The position numbers and the translations under genes were made by a program. From Reticulitermes speratus (Eukaryota; Arthropoda; Insecta; Blattodea; Rhinotermitidae), in contig JAJKFL010000237.1 in assembly GCA_021186555.1 (NCBI GenBank), positions 42,578,483-42,642,482 on the forward strand: a DNA stretch of 64,000 nucleotides. Reading direction: 5' to 3'. Below, piece by piece: positions 22,081 to 35,169 of this stretch. How positions within the stretch are numbered: the stretch's first letter is position 1; every line of letters starts with the position of its first letter. Under the pieces are notes generated by a model. The model worked only from the letters and a program-made list of their open reading frames with translations. It ran no database searches and had not been told where the DNA came from.

Positions 22081-25005
22081 GACAGCAATTAGACTGGTGC
22101 AAAGCAATTACAATACAGCGTGCAGGTGTGGTCTGTTCTATGGACAAATGTCCGAGAAGCAGGATGCGTGCAAGACCGATGAACTCAGCCCTGCAGACGT
22201 TTGTGACAAAACTGACAGGCAGTTTCTGAAATTCACATGCAAGGTTCTTCAGGACAGCTTACCATCCTTCTTATGGCCCCACATATAGCGTACATCTTTG
22301 ACGTCTCCGTCATCCGTCCCGTTTGTGGGTCCACATCAGCAATATTGATTTGGATTGAAGCATGGTCTTTGGCATGGATAATCCGGTTGCTTGCAGAGCT
22401 GAAACACGACAGTTCAGACAGATCTGACATTCCCAAAGTAGTGGCTATGAACACAATGAGGAAAATGTCTTCTGTGACACGACACACAATTCACACCTAT
22501 CAGGCAACTCAACATCACATCCCATAAGGCAGTTATTGGCACGGCTTTCTAAGTTAAAGTACACGTTACCATATGGGTCCTCCTAGCCTCAACTACTCAA
22601 CAATGAAATCATGGCTTCACGGAAGATGCATAAAACAAAACTTCTTTTTACACTGGTCAAGCTGACATTAACAACTGAATCACACATACATCTCACTGCC
22701 ATTTACTACTATCACCTTTTGGTCATATTCTTAACCGCTACCACACTAGCAAATAAAGAACACACAACCATGAACCGTATCCTATCATACATACAGAGTC
22801 TTTCGTCCTCAAACTGGATTTTTAAACAAGCTGAAATGTAATGTAGAGCATGGGCAATCTACTACGCTATGCAATTATACAGAAAATTGTTTATTTATTT
22901 GACAAGATTCTCGCAGTTTTCACTGGAATAACAAGCGAGTCGAGATTCATCCATCTCAAGCCTCAAAACTTCCACTACAAGACAGGCTCAACTTACTGCC
23001 AGTTATATCTTACAAAAAATACTGCACACAAAATAGTACTAAAAAATCAAACACCCAACCAACAGGGATCATATTTTGAGAATTTCAAGGTCAAAGAACT
23101 TATTTTCCCTTAAACAAGGTACGTAACAGGTCACTGGAAGACTTGTTCAGTTTCCTTCAAAATGAAACTAATTTGGACTTCACACTTCAAGGATGGACAA
23201 ACATATAAAAATTTAAAAGGCATCATCATGCCACAAAGTGACTTCCTTTAGGATTTCAAATATGCAGCGCCTCCAAACAGTATGAACCAGTTGGATGTAA
23301 AAAGTGTTCAAAGAATTTTTAAAAAATATCTTCATTACAACAAATTGGTATCTACATCAAACTACTTACACATGCAGTCACCATGTTAATTAAGGCACTT
23401 GTCATATCATGGGACCAGCTTTTGTATGCCTATTTTGAAAAAGGTCGCAACGAAGCCTTTCAGCAAGTCCTGCGCAATATCTTTTGTCTCTTAGTCACTC
23501 CTCAGACTGGCTGGCCAAAAATTTATTGAGGTGGAGAAACAAGTGCTAATCACTTGGTGAAAGGCCAGGACCGTATGGAAGATGTTCCAAAATTTCCCTC
23601 TTCAACTGTTTGCGTGCCCACTTCATTCCTCATCACATACATTAGTCCAGCCTTCTTTGAACAACTGACACCATTTCCTCACATTTCCTGCATTCATTAC
23701 CCCTTCACCATACACTTCAACAACCTGCCTGTGCATTTCTGGCAGATGAACATTTTTTGCGTTCAAAAATCATATCACTGACTGCACTAAAAGAAAATTA
23801 TGACACTGTACTACACAATACACGTGTTTCCCCTGACATACAGAAGATGACTGACCTTCACGGGAAGTGCGCGCATCACCTGCACTGCTGCTATCACAGA
23901 TCGGTTCTCACTTTTTGGACGCGCCTCTTATCAGTGATAAAAAACTATTACACTTTCCAGGTCCAAAAAATGAGTATAACTACTTTCACTTAAAAATTTG
24001 GGTCAGATTGTAACCTGTAATAATTTGATATGAAATAACCCATCCGCTTCCATCAATAGAGGCTAACGTGATGTGATGTCAACCTCTAAGTATGGACGCA
24101 GAACCCATCTCCAGACCGTTGTATACAAATATTTTCACGTGACTTCTACTTAACATTTAGTAATCATTGCAAGACTACTTTACTGTCTGATCACGGCCAC
24201 AGGTCGCCGGTTATGGCTCATGTCTACTGTAACTCACATGAACTTGAATTTTTATGGGTGCCTATTGACTATATTAACACACACGATACATTGTGCTTAA
24301 ATTAGGCGTGTGCCTTCACATATTTTTTGGTCTCTTTAGGTTAGGTTGTCCTGCTTTGGCAGCATTATTCGCAGTAATCGTTTCCTGTATGGTGGGGTGA
24401 CAACAGCGACACTCCACTGCAATTCAGGCACATTTTGTATAAAAATCATGAAAGATATGAATGCATTGCCGTGAGTTTATACACGTGTTTAACTCACCAC
24501 TTTCTAGGACAGTACAGATCAACGAATTCACCAGCGTCGTTTTCCATGGCGACAAATCTGAAAAAGTAACATAAAAAGAAACTGAAAATTTCACTGACTC
24601 AAGAGGCAATACCAATAAACGATATTTCAACACATACTAACCTTTCTTCACTGTTAAAACACAAAATTACACCTTCACTACGTCATGCGACACTCAAGAA
24701 GCGGAAAAAGGGGTCCTTCCGGTTCAAGATTTCCACGGATATATCAATACATCGATGTGTACTACGAGTGTAGACCCAGGACAACGACCAAAGTTCTAGT
24801 AGACAACGGCGTTGATATTCCGTATTGTGATGTCTCGAACATCACACGGTCAGTGCAACAAACACACACGTCGAGGGAAACAATTGTGCTGGAGTTGAGT
24901 GTGGACAAGCATGCGAAAGAGTAAAGGGAAATTTAACTTGCGTATTTCAGAGGAACAACGAGAATGAGGTTGTTCAACGACCCGTAGCATAGGGTCCGAA
25001 GGTTC
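22081..25005. other. Unique stretch, no gene seen
   Basis: No recognisable coding exon on either strand; open frames such as 22850-23113 have no motif. A minus-strand donor-like AAAG-GTTAGTATG at about 24641 could mark a non-coding exon, but this is weak. Confidence 0.3.
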
Positions 25006-25009
25006 CTTA

Positions 25010-25440
25010 TTGTGTGAACAAATCCCGCCACCTCTCCCTATCCTAAGCCAGATAAATTCAGTCCACACCCTCTTATATTTATTAAGACCCGGTTGAATAT
25101 TATCCTTCCATCTATGTTTAAATCTTCAAATTTTTCCTCTCCTTCAGACTTCCCCAACCAAAATTTGTATGCACCTCTCTTCTCCCCCATTCATGCCACA
25201 TGCTTCGCCCATTTCATCCTCCAAAGTTTGATCTCTGAATACTGTATATTGAAGAGTGCAAATCATGAAGTTCCTGTGGAGTTTTCTCCAGTTTCCTGTC
25301 ATTTCCTCCTTCTTAGGCCCAATATTTCCTCAGCAACTCTCAGCCTGTGTTCTTCCCTTGAAGTGACAGGCAAGTTTCGCACCCAAATAACATATATTTC
25401 GGTGTATTTTATGTCTTTTTTAGAAAGAAAACGAGGCGAC
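25010..25440 (-). mobile_element. LINE C-terminal fragment (family L)
   Basis: The minus strand carries diverged codons for the LETWSL-like start, then KRWAKHVA-like, the VGKSEGEEKF-like and NIQPGLNK-like segments, and the tail complement CGGACCCTATGCTACGG region. The order matches 39885-40395. Several stops make it non-functional. Confidence 0.7.
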
Positions 25441-25444
25441 AAGA

Positions 25445-25874
25445 GATTCTGGACCAAATGGCAGCAGGCGTTCCCTGAATTTAATCCGTTCTTTGTTTTT
25501 CATTTGTGCAATTTTGTTTGTTAGTTTCGTTCTCCAATAAATCAATGTCGCTGTACGATTGTAACGTACTGCGTGTGATTGCAGTGAGATGGCGCACATG
25601 TGCACGCTGCAGGAATGCCAGATTCTGGCAGCAGATCGGTTTGGCAACACTAGGTAGGCCTACTCTGTCTCTAGCTTTCATCACTCCTGTTAAAAATGTT
25701 TATTTAGAACAGTTGTTTAAAACCTGTATTTTTCCTATATCGGATACAACGATAGCGCTATAGAATTTAATTGTACGCATTCCCAGGATTCACCACTAGA
25801 TGGCAGTGAAATGTACTATACGTCGTGCTCATGTGCTCAGACACGGATGAGGGAACGTTGAAAAATGTCTGTGG
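25445..25874 (+). other. Upstream region of the exon at 25875
   Basis: Unique, less AT-rich sequence with several short GC-containing patches. It could hold the promoter and 5' UTR of the following exon, but no TATA box or initiator can be asserted. Confidence 0.3.
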
Positions 25875-26145
25875 ATGAATTGGTCTTTGCTTAGTTACGG
25901 CTGCATGTTACTCATTTCACAACTACTCAGTGTAGCGTGTAGTCTGCAGTCGAGAAATTGCTGTGCAGGCGATCTGAGCTGTCAGTGCCAAGCAGGCAGA
26001 GTGCCAACAGCGCTGGTATTTTCGCGCGATTACGTAACAGGTGCGAACTCATATACGTCACAAGATGGAAAGTGTGGTATGCTGTTCCAAGTTCGAAAGG
26101 TGGACGCAACACAAACGTGCTGTCTGAGACAATATGTCTATGAAG
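25875..26145 (+). CDS. First coding exon of an unrecognised secreted protein
   Basis: The frame starts at ATG 25875 (GTGGATGA) and codes a likely signal peptide: MNWSLLSYG, then a hydrophobic CMLLISQLLSVAC core, cleavage probably just after. It goes on with a cysteine-rich part (RNCCAGDLSCQCQAGRVPT) and VTGANSYTSQDGKCGMLF, then VRKVDATQTCCLRQYVYE. The exon ends in GAAG-GTAAGT after the first base of a codon (phase 1). That phase does not fit the next recognised exon (35425, phase 0), so this is probably a separate gene whose later exons I cannot find. I do not recognise the family. A secreted or type I membrane protein is the inference. Confidence 0.5.
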
Positions 26146-27322
26146 GTAAGTTCATGAACTGGATTACACGGTTGCGTATATAAACAGTTTATTAACTCTG
26201 CGACCAGTTTTTAATTTACTGTGTTATTAGTATTTGTGGAAAAGTGCGTGGTAGTGCATTTGTGATAGTAATGAGAACTGTCAGCCTAAGAATGTGCCAG
26301 GCTTGAAAACGTGATTGTGTAAAATCGGGAAAACCTAGGTTTGTGCTGTGCTGTTACGAACGTCTGTTACTGGAAGGTCTTTCTGGCACGGAGACTTCCA
26401 AATTTTGCAAACATTTAGCATTGTTTGTCGGTCCTGCGAGTGGATCTTGGTGGCTCCATTGTAAGTGAATGAATGTTCGTTACCATTTCTGTGCCTTCGT
26501 TTTATTTCAACTTGTCGACTGTACTTTCAAATTATAAATATTTATTGTTCAATTTAAACACTCGACAAATTTCCATTGTCGTCTTGTAATAATGAACAGC
26601 ATGGTACGGAAAAGACGTGAATACCACGTGTACCACGTGTTCCTGTACATCCGTGCGTTATTACTGATTGCCGTAGTTTCGAAAAAAAAAAAATAGATCT
26701 CCAGACCAAAAGACAAATGACACGCATGTGTAAAACACGTTTAAGGTAATAACAATCAAAGGAAAGTCAATCAAAGACGCTGAAGGTTTGAATAATCGAA
26801 ATACATTCGTTGGTTTGAAGTGAGGTGAATTGCGACTGTTTCGGTTTGCGAAGCGCAATTCCAATAATTATTTAAATTATCCCCCCCCCCCTTGTCATAA
26901 ATAGTTTCCTGCCAACAGTGCCAGTGCCATCAGGCCTATCGCACATTTAAAGCAATTCACTAGCTCTCTTAACGATTTATTCAAGAATTAATTTCCAGGG
27001 CCGCCAAGAGCGGGTTCGGGCCCCAGCAAGGACCGGCCGGCTAAAAATCTTTACACTAAATCAGAAAGACTGACTGTCAGTTGCATAGTGACTTGGGCTT
27101 GGCCTGAAAGGGTTTATTTGTAAACTTACAAATAATGGTACTACCGAGAAAGACAAAAACATATGAAACACAGTCGGGCCCCGTTAATTTGTACCGGCTT
27201 CCCCCCCCCCCCCCAATCTTGTCGGCACTGTTCATTTGTATTAAAATTCATCATTAGGGAAGGTGTTGCCCGTCGCGGACACGGCTTGCCCTGTATTTTA
27301 ATTACAGCTGTAATGTTGGGGG
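26146..27322 (+). other. Intron or intergenic, no exon seen
   Basis: Unique sequence with poly-A (26684-26693) and poly-C runs (26881-26890, 27201-27213). No acceptor with a matching phase-1 open exon was found. Confidence 0.35.
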
Positions 27323-27449
27323 TTTGTGTGTTCAGTGTGTAAGTTGCGTGACATTTGTGTGTTCAGTGTGTAAGTTGCGTGACATTTGTGTGTTCAGTGT
27401 GTAAGTTGCGTGACATTTGTGTGTTCAGTGTGTAAGTTGCGTGACATTT
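27323..27449. repeat. 31-bp minisatellite, four units
   Basis: Units of GTGTGTTCAGTGTGTAAGTT plus GCGTGACATTT, nearly identical. Confidence 0.95.
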
Positions 27450-27654
27450 GAGTTCTCATGACTATTGTTATTAAGCTTAGGGACTTCTGGGCCGTAGTGC
27501 CATTTATTGTAGCAGCACTGCTTTGGTTGTTAAGACACAGCGTTGTTTTAGTGATGACGTGCCTTACAGTAGCAACTGTCAATATACCAACATAAAACTT
27601 CACTGTTTTAACGAACACAGAGCAACACAAAACCTTAAAATCCAACTTGACCAC

Positions 27655-27905
27655 GTCTGTCTGTTCACTGGCCCCTTCATCAGTCCGTCTGTTCATTGGC
27701 CCCTTCATCAGTCTGTCTGTTCATTGGCCCCTTCATCAGTCCGTCTGTTCACTGGCCCCTTCATCTGTCCGTCTGTTCATTGGCCCCTTCATCAGTCCGT
27801 CCAGTCTCACGCTCCCCTTCATCAGTCCGTCCAGTCTCACGCTCCCCTTCATCAGTCCGTCCAGTCTCACGCTCCCCTTCATCTGTCCGTCCAGTCTCAC
27901 GCTCC
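27655..27905. repeat. Mixed 28/30-bp minisatellite
   Basis: Five units with CCGTCTGTTCATTGGCCCCT are followed by four with CCGTCCAGTCTCACGCTCCC. Both end in CTTCATCAGT. The two types are not intermingled, so the array is two blocks. Confidence 0.92.
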
Positions 27906-28604
27906 AGCCTGCAAATTCTTACAGGTCGCTTTTTAAATCAGAGCAGTCAAGACCAGAATTGTCCCACAAGGTACCATCTCCTGTACCGCCATGTTCATCT
28001 GTAATGCAACAGGTCTTGAACGACTGTCACAGTGTTCAACAGTGCTAACAGTGCCCCCGCTCCCCTTCCACGTCTTGGCTGTACAAACGGGTTTAAGACG
28101 CAACAATGAACACAGGCAACAATGCAGATTTCTTGCATGTCAAAACAGGCGGTGGGTATAGCTACTGTTGTGTTGTCTAGAGTGCTACATGCACGTTGCT
28201 ACTACCTGGTCGATAGCAAGTTATTGTAGCCTTTGACCCCGTTCGCACGTTGCCACGTATCGACAGACATCAGCTTCATACAGATCCAAGGTTGGACAAA
28301 ATATCTACTCTGTAGGCGAGAAGTGCGGCCAGTAATCTGAAAGCTTTTACCTGTCTTGAGATGGTATTTGTTCCAATCTCTTGTATATCCTTTGAGCACT
28401 TTCACGTGTCTTGTGGGTCTGCCCGCACGGCGGTCAGCTTCACCTTGGTAAGACTGCCACGCGTCTAGCGGTCAATGCAGCGCAGCTGAAACACACGTGG
28501 ACAGTCCAGTTGTGTTGCAACACATTACGCTTGTTTCCAGAGCACGTTGGCCTTGCTTGAAACTTGGTGTACGAATTTTGCCTTTTTTCGTATCAGTTAC
28601 CACA
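27906..28604. other. No gene seen
   Basis: Unique sequence without coding signal or recognised element. Confidence 0.35.
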
Positions 28605-29141
28605 GCGCCAGTTTGATACAGCTGTAGTTTGATACAGCGCTAGTTTGATACAGCTGTAGTTTGATACAGCGCCAGTTTGATACAGCTGTAGTCTGATACA
28701 GCGCCAGTTTGATACAGCTGTAGTTTGATACAGCGCCAGTTTGATACAGCGCCAGTTTGATACAGCTGTAGTTTGATACAGCGCCAGTTTGATACAGCTG
28801 TAGTTTGATACAGCTGTAGTTTGATACAGCGCCAGTTTGATACAGCTGTAGTCTGATACAGCGCCAGTTTGATACAGCTGTAGTTTGATACAGCGCCAGT
28901 TTGATACAGCTGTAGTTTGATACAGCGCTAGTTTGATACAGCTGTAGTTTGATACAGCTGTAGTCTGATACAGCGCCAGTTTGATACAGCTGTAGTTTGA
29001 TACAGCGCCAGTTTGATACAGCTGTAGTTTGATACAGCGCCAGTTTGATACAGCTGTAGTTTGATACAGCGCCAGTTTGATACAGCTGTAGTTTGATACA
29101 GCGCCAGTTTGATACAGCTGTAGTTTGATACAGCTGTAGTT
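28605..29141. repeat. 16-bp minisatellite, two unit types
   Basis: About 33 units of AGTTTGATACAGC preceded by either GCC or TGT (a few GCT). The two types mostly alternate but with runs of the same type. Long minus-strand open frames here come from the repeat. Confidence 0.95.
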
Positions 29142-29189
29142 CCGTGACGTTGCATGTTGCCGGCACACACACACACACGTACACCTCAG

Positions 29190-29305
29190 GCTATTTCTGA
29201 CTAATAATAACCTCCGCATTCCACAAAACGCGGGGATTTTCGTGACCAGATGAGCAACAGTTAGCTTCTCAACAAGGACTGTGGTCCATGGAGTGAATAA
29301 TGTGA
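29190..29305 (+). mobile_element. LINE 3' tail (family L)
   Basis: CCTCCGCATTCCACAAAACG, CGGGGATTTTCGTGACCAGA, then GCAACAGTTAGCTTCTCAAC and GTGGTCCATGGAGTGAATAA. Tail only. Confidence 0.7.
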
Positions 29306-29389
29306 AGCTGCTTTGTACTTCGTAGACAGGTACCAGCGTTGCAACTGAGGTCTTCTTCAGGGAAGATGCAAGAATGGAAGCAGCAGTTT

Positions 29390-29490
29390 ACTGTGTCTCA
29401 AACTACACGGCGTCACGTCCCAGAAGAGCGTAATCTTAATGCTGACCGCCTTGAGAACCTCAAATTTCGATATTTGTGCTGTTCGGACAA
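29390..29490. mobile_element. F1 MITE fragment
   Basis: GTCTCAAACTACACGGCGTC, ACGTCCCAGAAGAG and TTGAGAACCTCAAATTTCG follow the order of the right arm of F1. Confidence 0.5.
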
Positions 29491-29935
29491 CTGCAGTGTG
29501 AAAACTCTGTTCTGGCCTTCGCGTTAGCTGTTACACTTCACTTAACGGTGTTTCTTGAAATGCAGCGGTCAGCGGCATTGAAGATGGGAGGCTGGTCATG
29601 AATTGTGGGAGAGGGACTTGGATGGAGGCGGTCCATGCTGTTTGTACCCACTGTCTCGAAGGACAGAGGGAAACTGAGAAAATATTCAAATCAAGATTGT
29701 GGATGTACGAGTCGGTGTTTGAACCCAGGACATCCCAGATACGAAGCAGCGGGACTGAGAGTCTGACTGCCCTTGTTGGGACTGGAAGCCAGGCTGTCCA
29801 CCGCGACAGTTGTGTCAAAGTGACACGTGGCTCTGGAAGTGCTGTTCTGTCCAATGCTCCCTGGCATCCGGACGAGCGCTGCTTTTTTTAACGTTCTCAC
29901 GCTTCGCCCGCTTGTCCTTATAACTTTACTATTAA

Positions 29936-31377
29936 GATGAGTAAGGAGCATTGGTGGAATGATACTGACAGGGGAAACTGAAGTACTGGGAGAGAAACAT
30001 TATACAGCGTTGGTGGTAGATGTATGACTGAGTATGGAGCATTGGTGGAATGATACTGACAGGGGAAACTGAAGTACTGGGAGAGAAACTTTATACAGTG
30101 TTGGTGGTAGATGTATGAATGAGTATGGAGCATTGGTGGAATGATAGTGACAGGGGAAACTGAAGTACTGGGAGAGAAACTTTATACAGTGTTGGTGGTA
30201 GATGTATGAATGAGTATGGAGCATTGGTGGAATGATAGTGACAGGGGAAACTGAAGTACTGGGAGAGAAACTTTATACAGTGTTGGTGGTAGATGTATGA
30301 ATGAGTATGGAGCATTGGTGGAATGATAGTGACAGGGGAAACTGAAGTACTGGGAGAGAAACTTTATACAGTGTTGGTGGTAGATGTATGAATGAGTATG
30401 GAGCATTGGTGGAATGATAGTGACAGGGGAAACTGAAGTACTGGGAGAGAAACATTATACAGCGTTGGTGGTAGATGAATGAATGAGTATGGAGCATTGG
30501 TGGAATGATACTGACAGGGGAAAACTGAAGTACTGGGAGAGAAACATTATACAGCGTTGGTGGTAGATGTATGAATGTGTATGGAGCATTGGTGGAATGA
30601 TACTGACAGGGGAAAACTGAAGTACTGGGAGAGAAACATTATACAGCGTTGGTGGTAGATGAATGAATGAGTATGGAGCATTGGTGGAATGATACTGACA
30701 GGGGAAACTGAAGTACTGGGAGAGAAACATTATACAGCGTTGGTGGTAGATGAATGAATGAGTATGGAGCATTGGTGGAATGATACTGACAGGGAAAACT
30801 GAAGTACTGGGAGAGAAACATTATACAGCGTTGGTGGTAGATGTATGAATGAGTATGGAGCATTGGTGGAATGATACTGACAGGGGAAACTGAAGTACTG
30901 GGAGAGAAACATTATAGAGCGTTGGTGGTAGATGGATGAATGAGTATGGAGCATTGGTGGAATGATACTGACAGGGGAAAACTGAAGTACTGGGAGAGAA
31001 ACATTATAGAGCGTTGGTGGAAGATGGATGAATGAGTATGGAGCATTGGTGGAATGATACTGACAGGGGAAAACTGAAGTACTGGGAGAGAAACATTATA
31101 CAGCGTTGGTGGTAGATGAATGAATGAGTATGGAGCATTGGTGGAATGATACTGACAGGGGAAACTGAAGTACTGGGAGAGAAACATTATACAGCGTTGG
31201 TGGTAGATGTATGAATGAGTATGGAGCATTGGTGGAATGATACTGACAGGGGAAACTGAAGTACTGGGAGAGAAACCTGTCCTAGTGCCACTTTGTCTCA
31301 CATGGACTAACCTGGGATCGAACCCGGGCCTCCGCGATGACAGGCCGGCCACTGACCGCCTGAGCCACTGCACGGCC
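29936..31377 (-). mobile_element. SINE-B with ~14.7 tail repeats
   Basis: The tRNA-like head is at the right end (31277-31377): on the minus strand GGCCGTGCAGTGGCTCAGGC (box A region) and CCGGGTTCGATCCCAGG (box B). It is followed leftwards by about 14.7 copies of a 91-bp segment (29936-31276) that in the single-copy element at 7331 is the SINE tail. The unit contains GAGCATTGGTGGAATGATAC, ACAGGGGAAACTGAAGTACT and GGGAGAGAAACATTATACAG. Left copies carry ATAGTGAC and ACTTTATAC variants that are shared by neighbours, a sign of local spread of variants. Confidence 0.93.
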
Positions 31378-32560
31378 TTTGTGAAGGCTTAAGTACATCT
31401 AAATAAGACAGTAAGTCCAGTTCCTACATAACAGAACACAGTCCGTGTGCATTACAGGCACTAAGTGTGCTGTGACACGTACTCAACACGTAAGTACACA
31501 GCAGCTAGTGTCACGGCATGTGGTTACTGCTGTGCTGTAGGACGCCACCAGTCAGTGCCCAGACGACCCACATTCAGCCGACCGGTATTCCACGTGTTCC
31601 TAACATTGTCCGAGTATCAACCGCAATGAAGCGTGGCCTAACATCAGGGGCGTACAAAACCTGGTCCGCAGGCCTCATTCGTACCAACACTTCCACACGG
31701 TTTAATCGACATTAAATTTTAACAGTGCCCTGTAGGTTCCAACTCATGAACAAATGTCTGTCAGTAAGAACCAAATGAAACTCCTGCAAGCACAGTCCTT
31801 TGTGAGAAGCTGATAGTTGCTAATCTTATCAGAAACTCTTACGTCTTCTTACTGATCCCTAAATCTTTTTATCGTGTTCACAATAGCCCGTCACCGGTCG
31901 TTGTCCAAAGACCAACTAACCTCGTCACAACCTGTTTCTGTAAGGCCATGCACATCTACGTGACCTTGGGGTTACCAAGCGATCCTCCCTTTCGTACATA
32001 ATCAGTCTCTAGTAACTGCTACTGAGTGTCCGTTTTATCGTGTCCCTGACCACGGCAGCTGTCACTGTCTGTCCCGGAGGATGCAGGTTTTCTATGCGAT
32101 AAAGCTGTCGTGCTCGGAGACACGATAAAAGAAACATCCTATACGTGCCCGAACCCCCCCCCCCCCCCGCAACCTCATATTGATTGATTGATTCACGTTC
32201 ACTGAGGCTCCTCACTGTGCATTAAGGACGAATTTGCCTTTATTTCCCGTATCTTACTCCTTCGTTTGTAGACCGAACGTTACTTTATAGACTGTTGGTA
32301 GTTTGCGGCCACTGAAGAACCTAGCACAGCTGGCGGACGAGCCTACTCTGTACGTCTGGTGTAAAGAGCAGGGTATTCGTTTTGTTTGGTCCGCCAATCA
32401 GCTGTCACTATCGCTGACAAGTGACTCGCTCCTAACCTTCCACCGAAAATTCCACCGGCCAGAAACTGACAAATGAACTGCGTGTTCAGATACTTGTCAG
32501 GTTATGACACGACTAGCTGCACAGCAGATCCAAGTTTTAGTCAGATCGTCGCCAAATTAA
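31378..32560. other. No gene seen
   Basis: Unique sequence. It includes a poly-C run (32154-32168) and a short minus-strand LINE-tail scrap (TGTGAGAAGCTGATAGTTGC, 31801). Confidence 0.35.
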
Positions 32561-32564
32561 ATAC

Positions 32565-32685
32565 CGGTGAAGTTTAAGGGTGTCACTGCGGTGACTGTCC
32601 TCTGGCATGTGACACCGTGCAGTCTGACATTTCAGAGGAAGTTGCTCGGGCGGACACATCCCAGAAAAGAGACGAAACATATAAA
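32565..32685. mobile_element. F1 MITE fragment
   Basis: GTTTAAGGGTGTCACTGCGG, CATGTGACACCGTGCAGTCT and GACATTTCAGAGGAAG match the arm motif seen at 44620 and 1800. It adjoins the 47-bp array. Confidence 0.5.
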
Positions 32686-32688
32686 TGT

Positions 32689-34809
32689 AAATGTGTGGAC
32701 AGTTGTGACAGTTAGGAGTGTAGTAACTTGCAGTTTAATGTGTGGACAGTTGTGACAGTTAGGAGTGTAGTAACTGGCAGATTAATGTGTGGACAGTTGT
32801 GACAGTTAGGAGTGTAGTAACTGGCAGTGTAATGTGTGGACAGTTGTGACAGTTAGGAGTGTAGTAACTGGCAGATTAATGTGTGGACAGTTGTGACAGT
32901 TAGGAGTGTAGTAACTGGCAGTGTAATGTGTGGACAGTTGTGACAGTTAGGAGTGTAGTAACTTGCAGTTTAATGTGTGGACAGTTGTGACAGTTAGGAG
33001 TGTAGTAACTGGCAGTTTAATGTGTGGACAGTTGTGACAGTTAGGAGTGTAGTAACTGGCAGTTTAATGTGTGGACAGTTGTGACAGTTAGGAGTGTAGT
33101 AACTTGCAGTTTAATGTGTGGACAGTTGTGACAGTTAGGAGTGTAGTAACTTGCAGTTTAATGTGTGGACAGTTGTGACAGTTAGGAGTGTAGTAACTGG
33201 CAGTTTAATGTGTGGACAGTTGTGACAGTTAGGAGTGTAGTAACTGGCAGTTTAATGTGTGGACAGTTGTGACAGTTAGGAGTGTAGTAACTTGCAGTTT
33301 AATGTGTGGACAGTTGTGACAGTTAGGAGTGTAGTAACTGGCAGTTTAATGTGTGGACAGTTGTGACAGTTAGGAGTGTAGTAACTTGCAGTTTAATGTG
33401 TGGACAGTTGTGACAGTTAGGAGTGTAGTAACTGGCAGTTTAATGTGTGGACAGTTGTGACAGTTAGGAGTGTAGTAACTGGCAGTTTAATGTGTGGACA
33501 GTTGTGACAGTTAGGAGTGTAGTAACTGGCAGTTTAATGTGTGGACAGTTGTGACAGTTAGGAGTGTAGTAACTGGCAGTTTAATGTGTGGACAGTTGTG
33601 ACAGTTAGGAGTGTAGTAACTTGCAGTTTAATGTGTGGACAGTTGTGACAGTTAGGAATGTAGTAACTGGCAGTTTAATGTGTGGACAGTTGTGACAGTT
33701 AGGAGTGTAGTAACTTGCAGTTTAATGTGTGGACAGTTGTGACAGGAGTGTAGTAACTGGCAGTTTAATGTGTGGACAGTTGTGACAGTTAGGAGTGTAG
33801 TAACTGGCAGTTTAATGTGTGGACAGTTGTGACAGTTAGGAGTGTAGTAACTTGCAGTTTAATGTGTGGACAGTTGTGACAGTTAGGAGTGTAGTAACTG
33901 GCAGTTTAATGTGTGGACAGTTGTGACAGTTAGGAGTGTAGTAACTTGCAGTTTAATGTGTGGACAGTTGTGACAGTTAGGAGTGTAGTAACTGGCAGAT
34001 TAATGTGTGGACAGTTGTGACAGTTAGGAGTGTAGTAACTGGCAGATTAATGTGTGGACAGTTGTGACAGTTAGGAGTGTAGTAACTGGCAGTGTAATGT
34101 GTGGACAGTTGTGACAGTTAGGAGTGTAGTAACTTGCAGTTTAATGTGTGGACAGTTGTGACAGTTAGGAGTGTAGTAACTTGCAGTTTAATGTGTGGAC
34201 AGTTGTGACAGTTAGGAGTGTAGTAACTTGCAGTTTAATGTGTGGACAGTTGTGACAGGAGTGTAGTAACTTGCAGTTTAATGTGTGGACAGTTGTGACA
34301 GTTAGGAGTGTAGTAACTGGCAGTTTAATGTGTGGACAGTTGTGACAGTTAGGAGTGTAGTAACTTGCAGTTTAATGTGTGGACAGTTGTGACAGTTAGG
34401 AGTGTAGTAACTGGCAGTTTAATGTGTGGACAGTTATGACAGTTAGGAGTGTAGTAACTTGCAGTTTAATGTGTGGACAGTTGTGACAGTTAGGAGTGTA
34501 GTAACTTGCAGTTTAATGTGTGGACAGTTGTGACAGTTAGGAGTGTAGTAACTGGCAGTTTAATGTGTGGACAGTTGTGACAGTTAGGAGTGTAGTAACT
34601 TGCAGTTTAATGTGTGGACAGTTGTGACAGTTAGGAGTGTAGTAACTTGCAGTTTAATGTGTGGACAGTTGTGACAGTTAGGAGTGTAGTAACTTGCAGT
34701 TTAATGTGTGGACAGTTGTGACAGGAGTGTAGTAACTGGCAGTTTAATGTGTGGACAGTTGTGACAGTTAGGAGTGTAGTAACTGGCAGTTTAATGTGTG
34801 GAAAGTTGT
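32689..34809. repeat. 47-bp minisatellite, ~45 units
   Basis: Units contain AATGTGTGGACAGTTGTGAC, AGTTAGGAGTGTAGTAACTT (or CTGG) and GCAGTTT. CTTG and CTGG variants are mixed along the array. Three units lack the six-base AGTTAG part. It lies about 600 bp upstream of the first ANKRD29 exon seen. Confidence 0.97.
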
Positions 34810-35169
34810 ATGTTATGTTTGTTGTTATGCTGCTTAGGTTTTATGTTTGTTATGTTTGCCTTCATCGGTTACTTCCTCATAGTATTGTCAGTTTTAAGTT
34901 TACTTCGTTTCCTGTATTTTGCGCTTCTCACTACCGATGTTCACTACGCAACTGCCAGCTTATTACTCTAACCTGCTGCTGTCACTACATACAGGGTCGT
35001 TACTTTATCTGACAACTCTCATTGTCAGTTCCCCCGCGCATGTGGGCGCTTGGATGAGTGTATTACGTTAATACGGTAAATGAGCGGACAGAACTGGCGA
35101 CATTTCGCAGATAAAATAATGACAAATTCTTTAAAAACTTTAGTTGTAAAACCTGACTGGACGAGACTG

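Noticed and set aside
24685-24924. 80-codon plus-strand frame
   Set aside because: No motif, no splice signals and average composition; treated as chance.
28593-29219. Minus-strand frames in the 16-bp array
   Set aside because: Repeat artefact; several frames are open at once.
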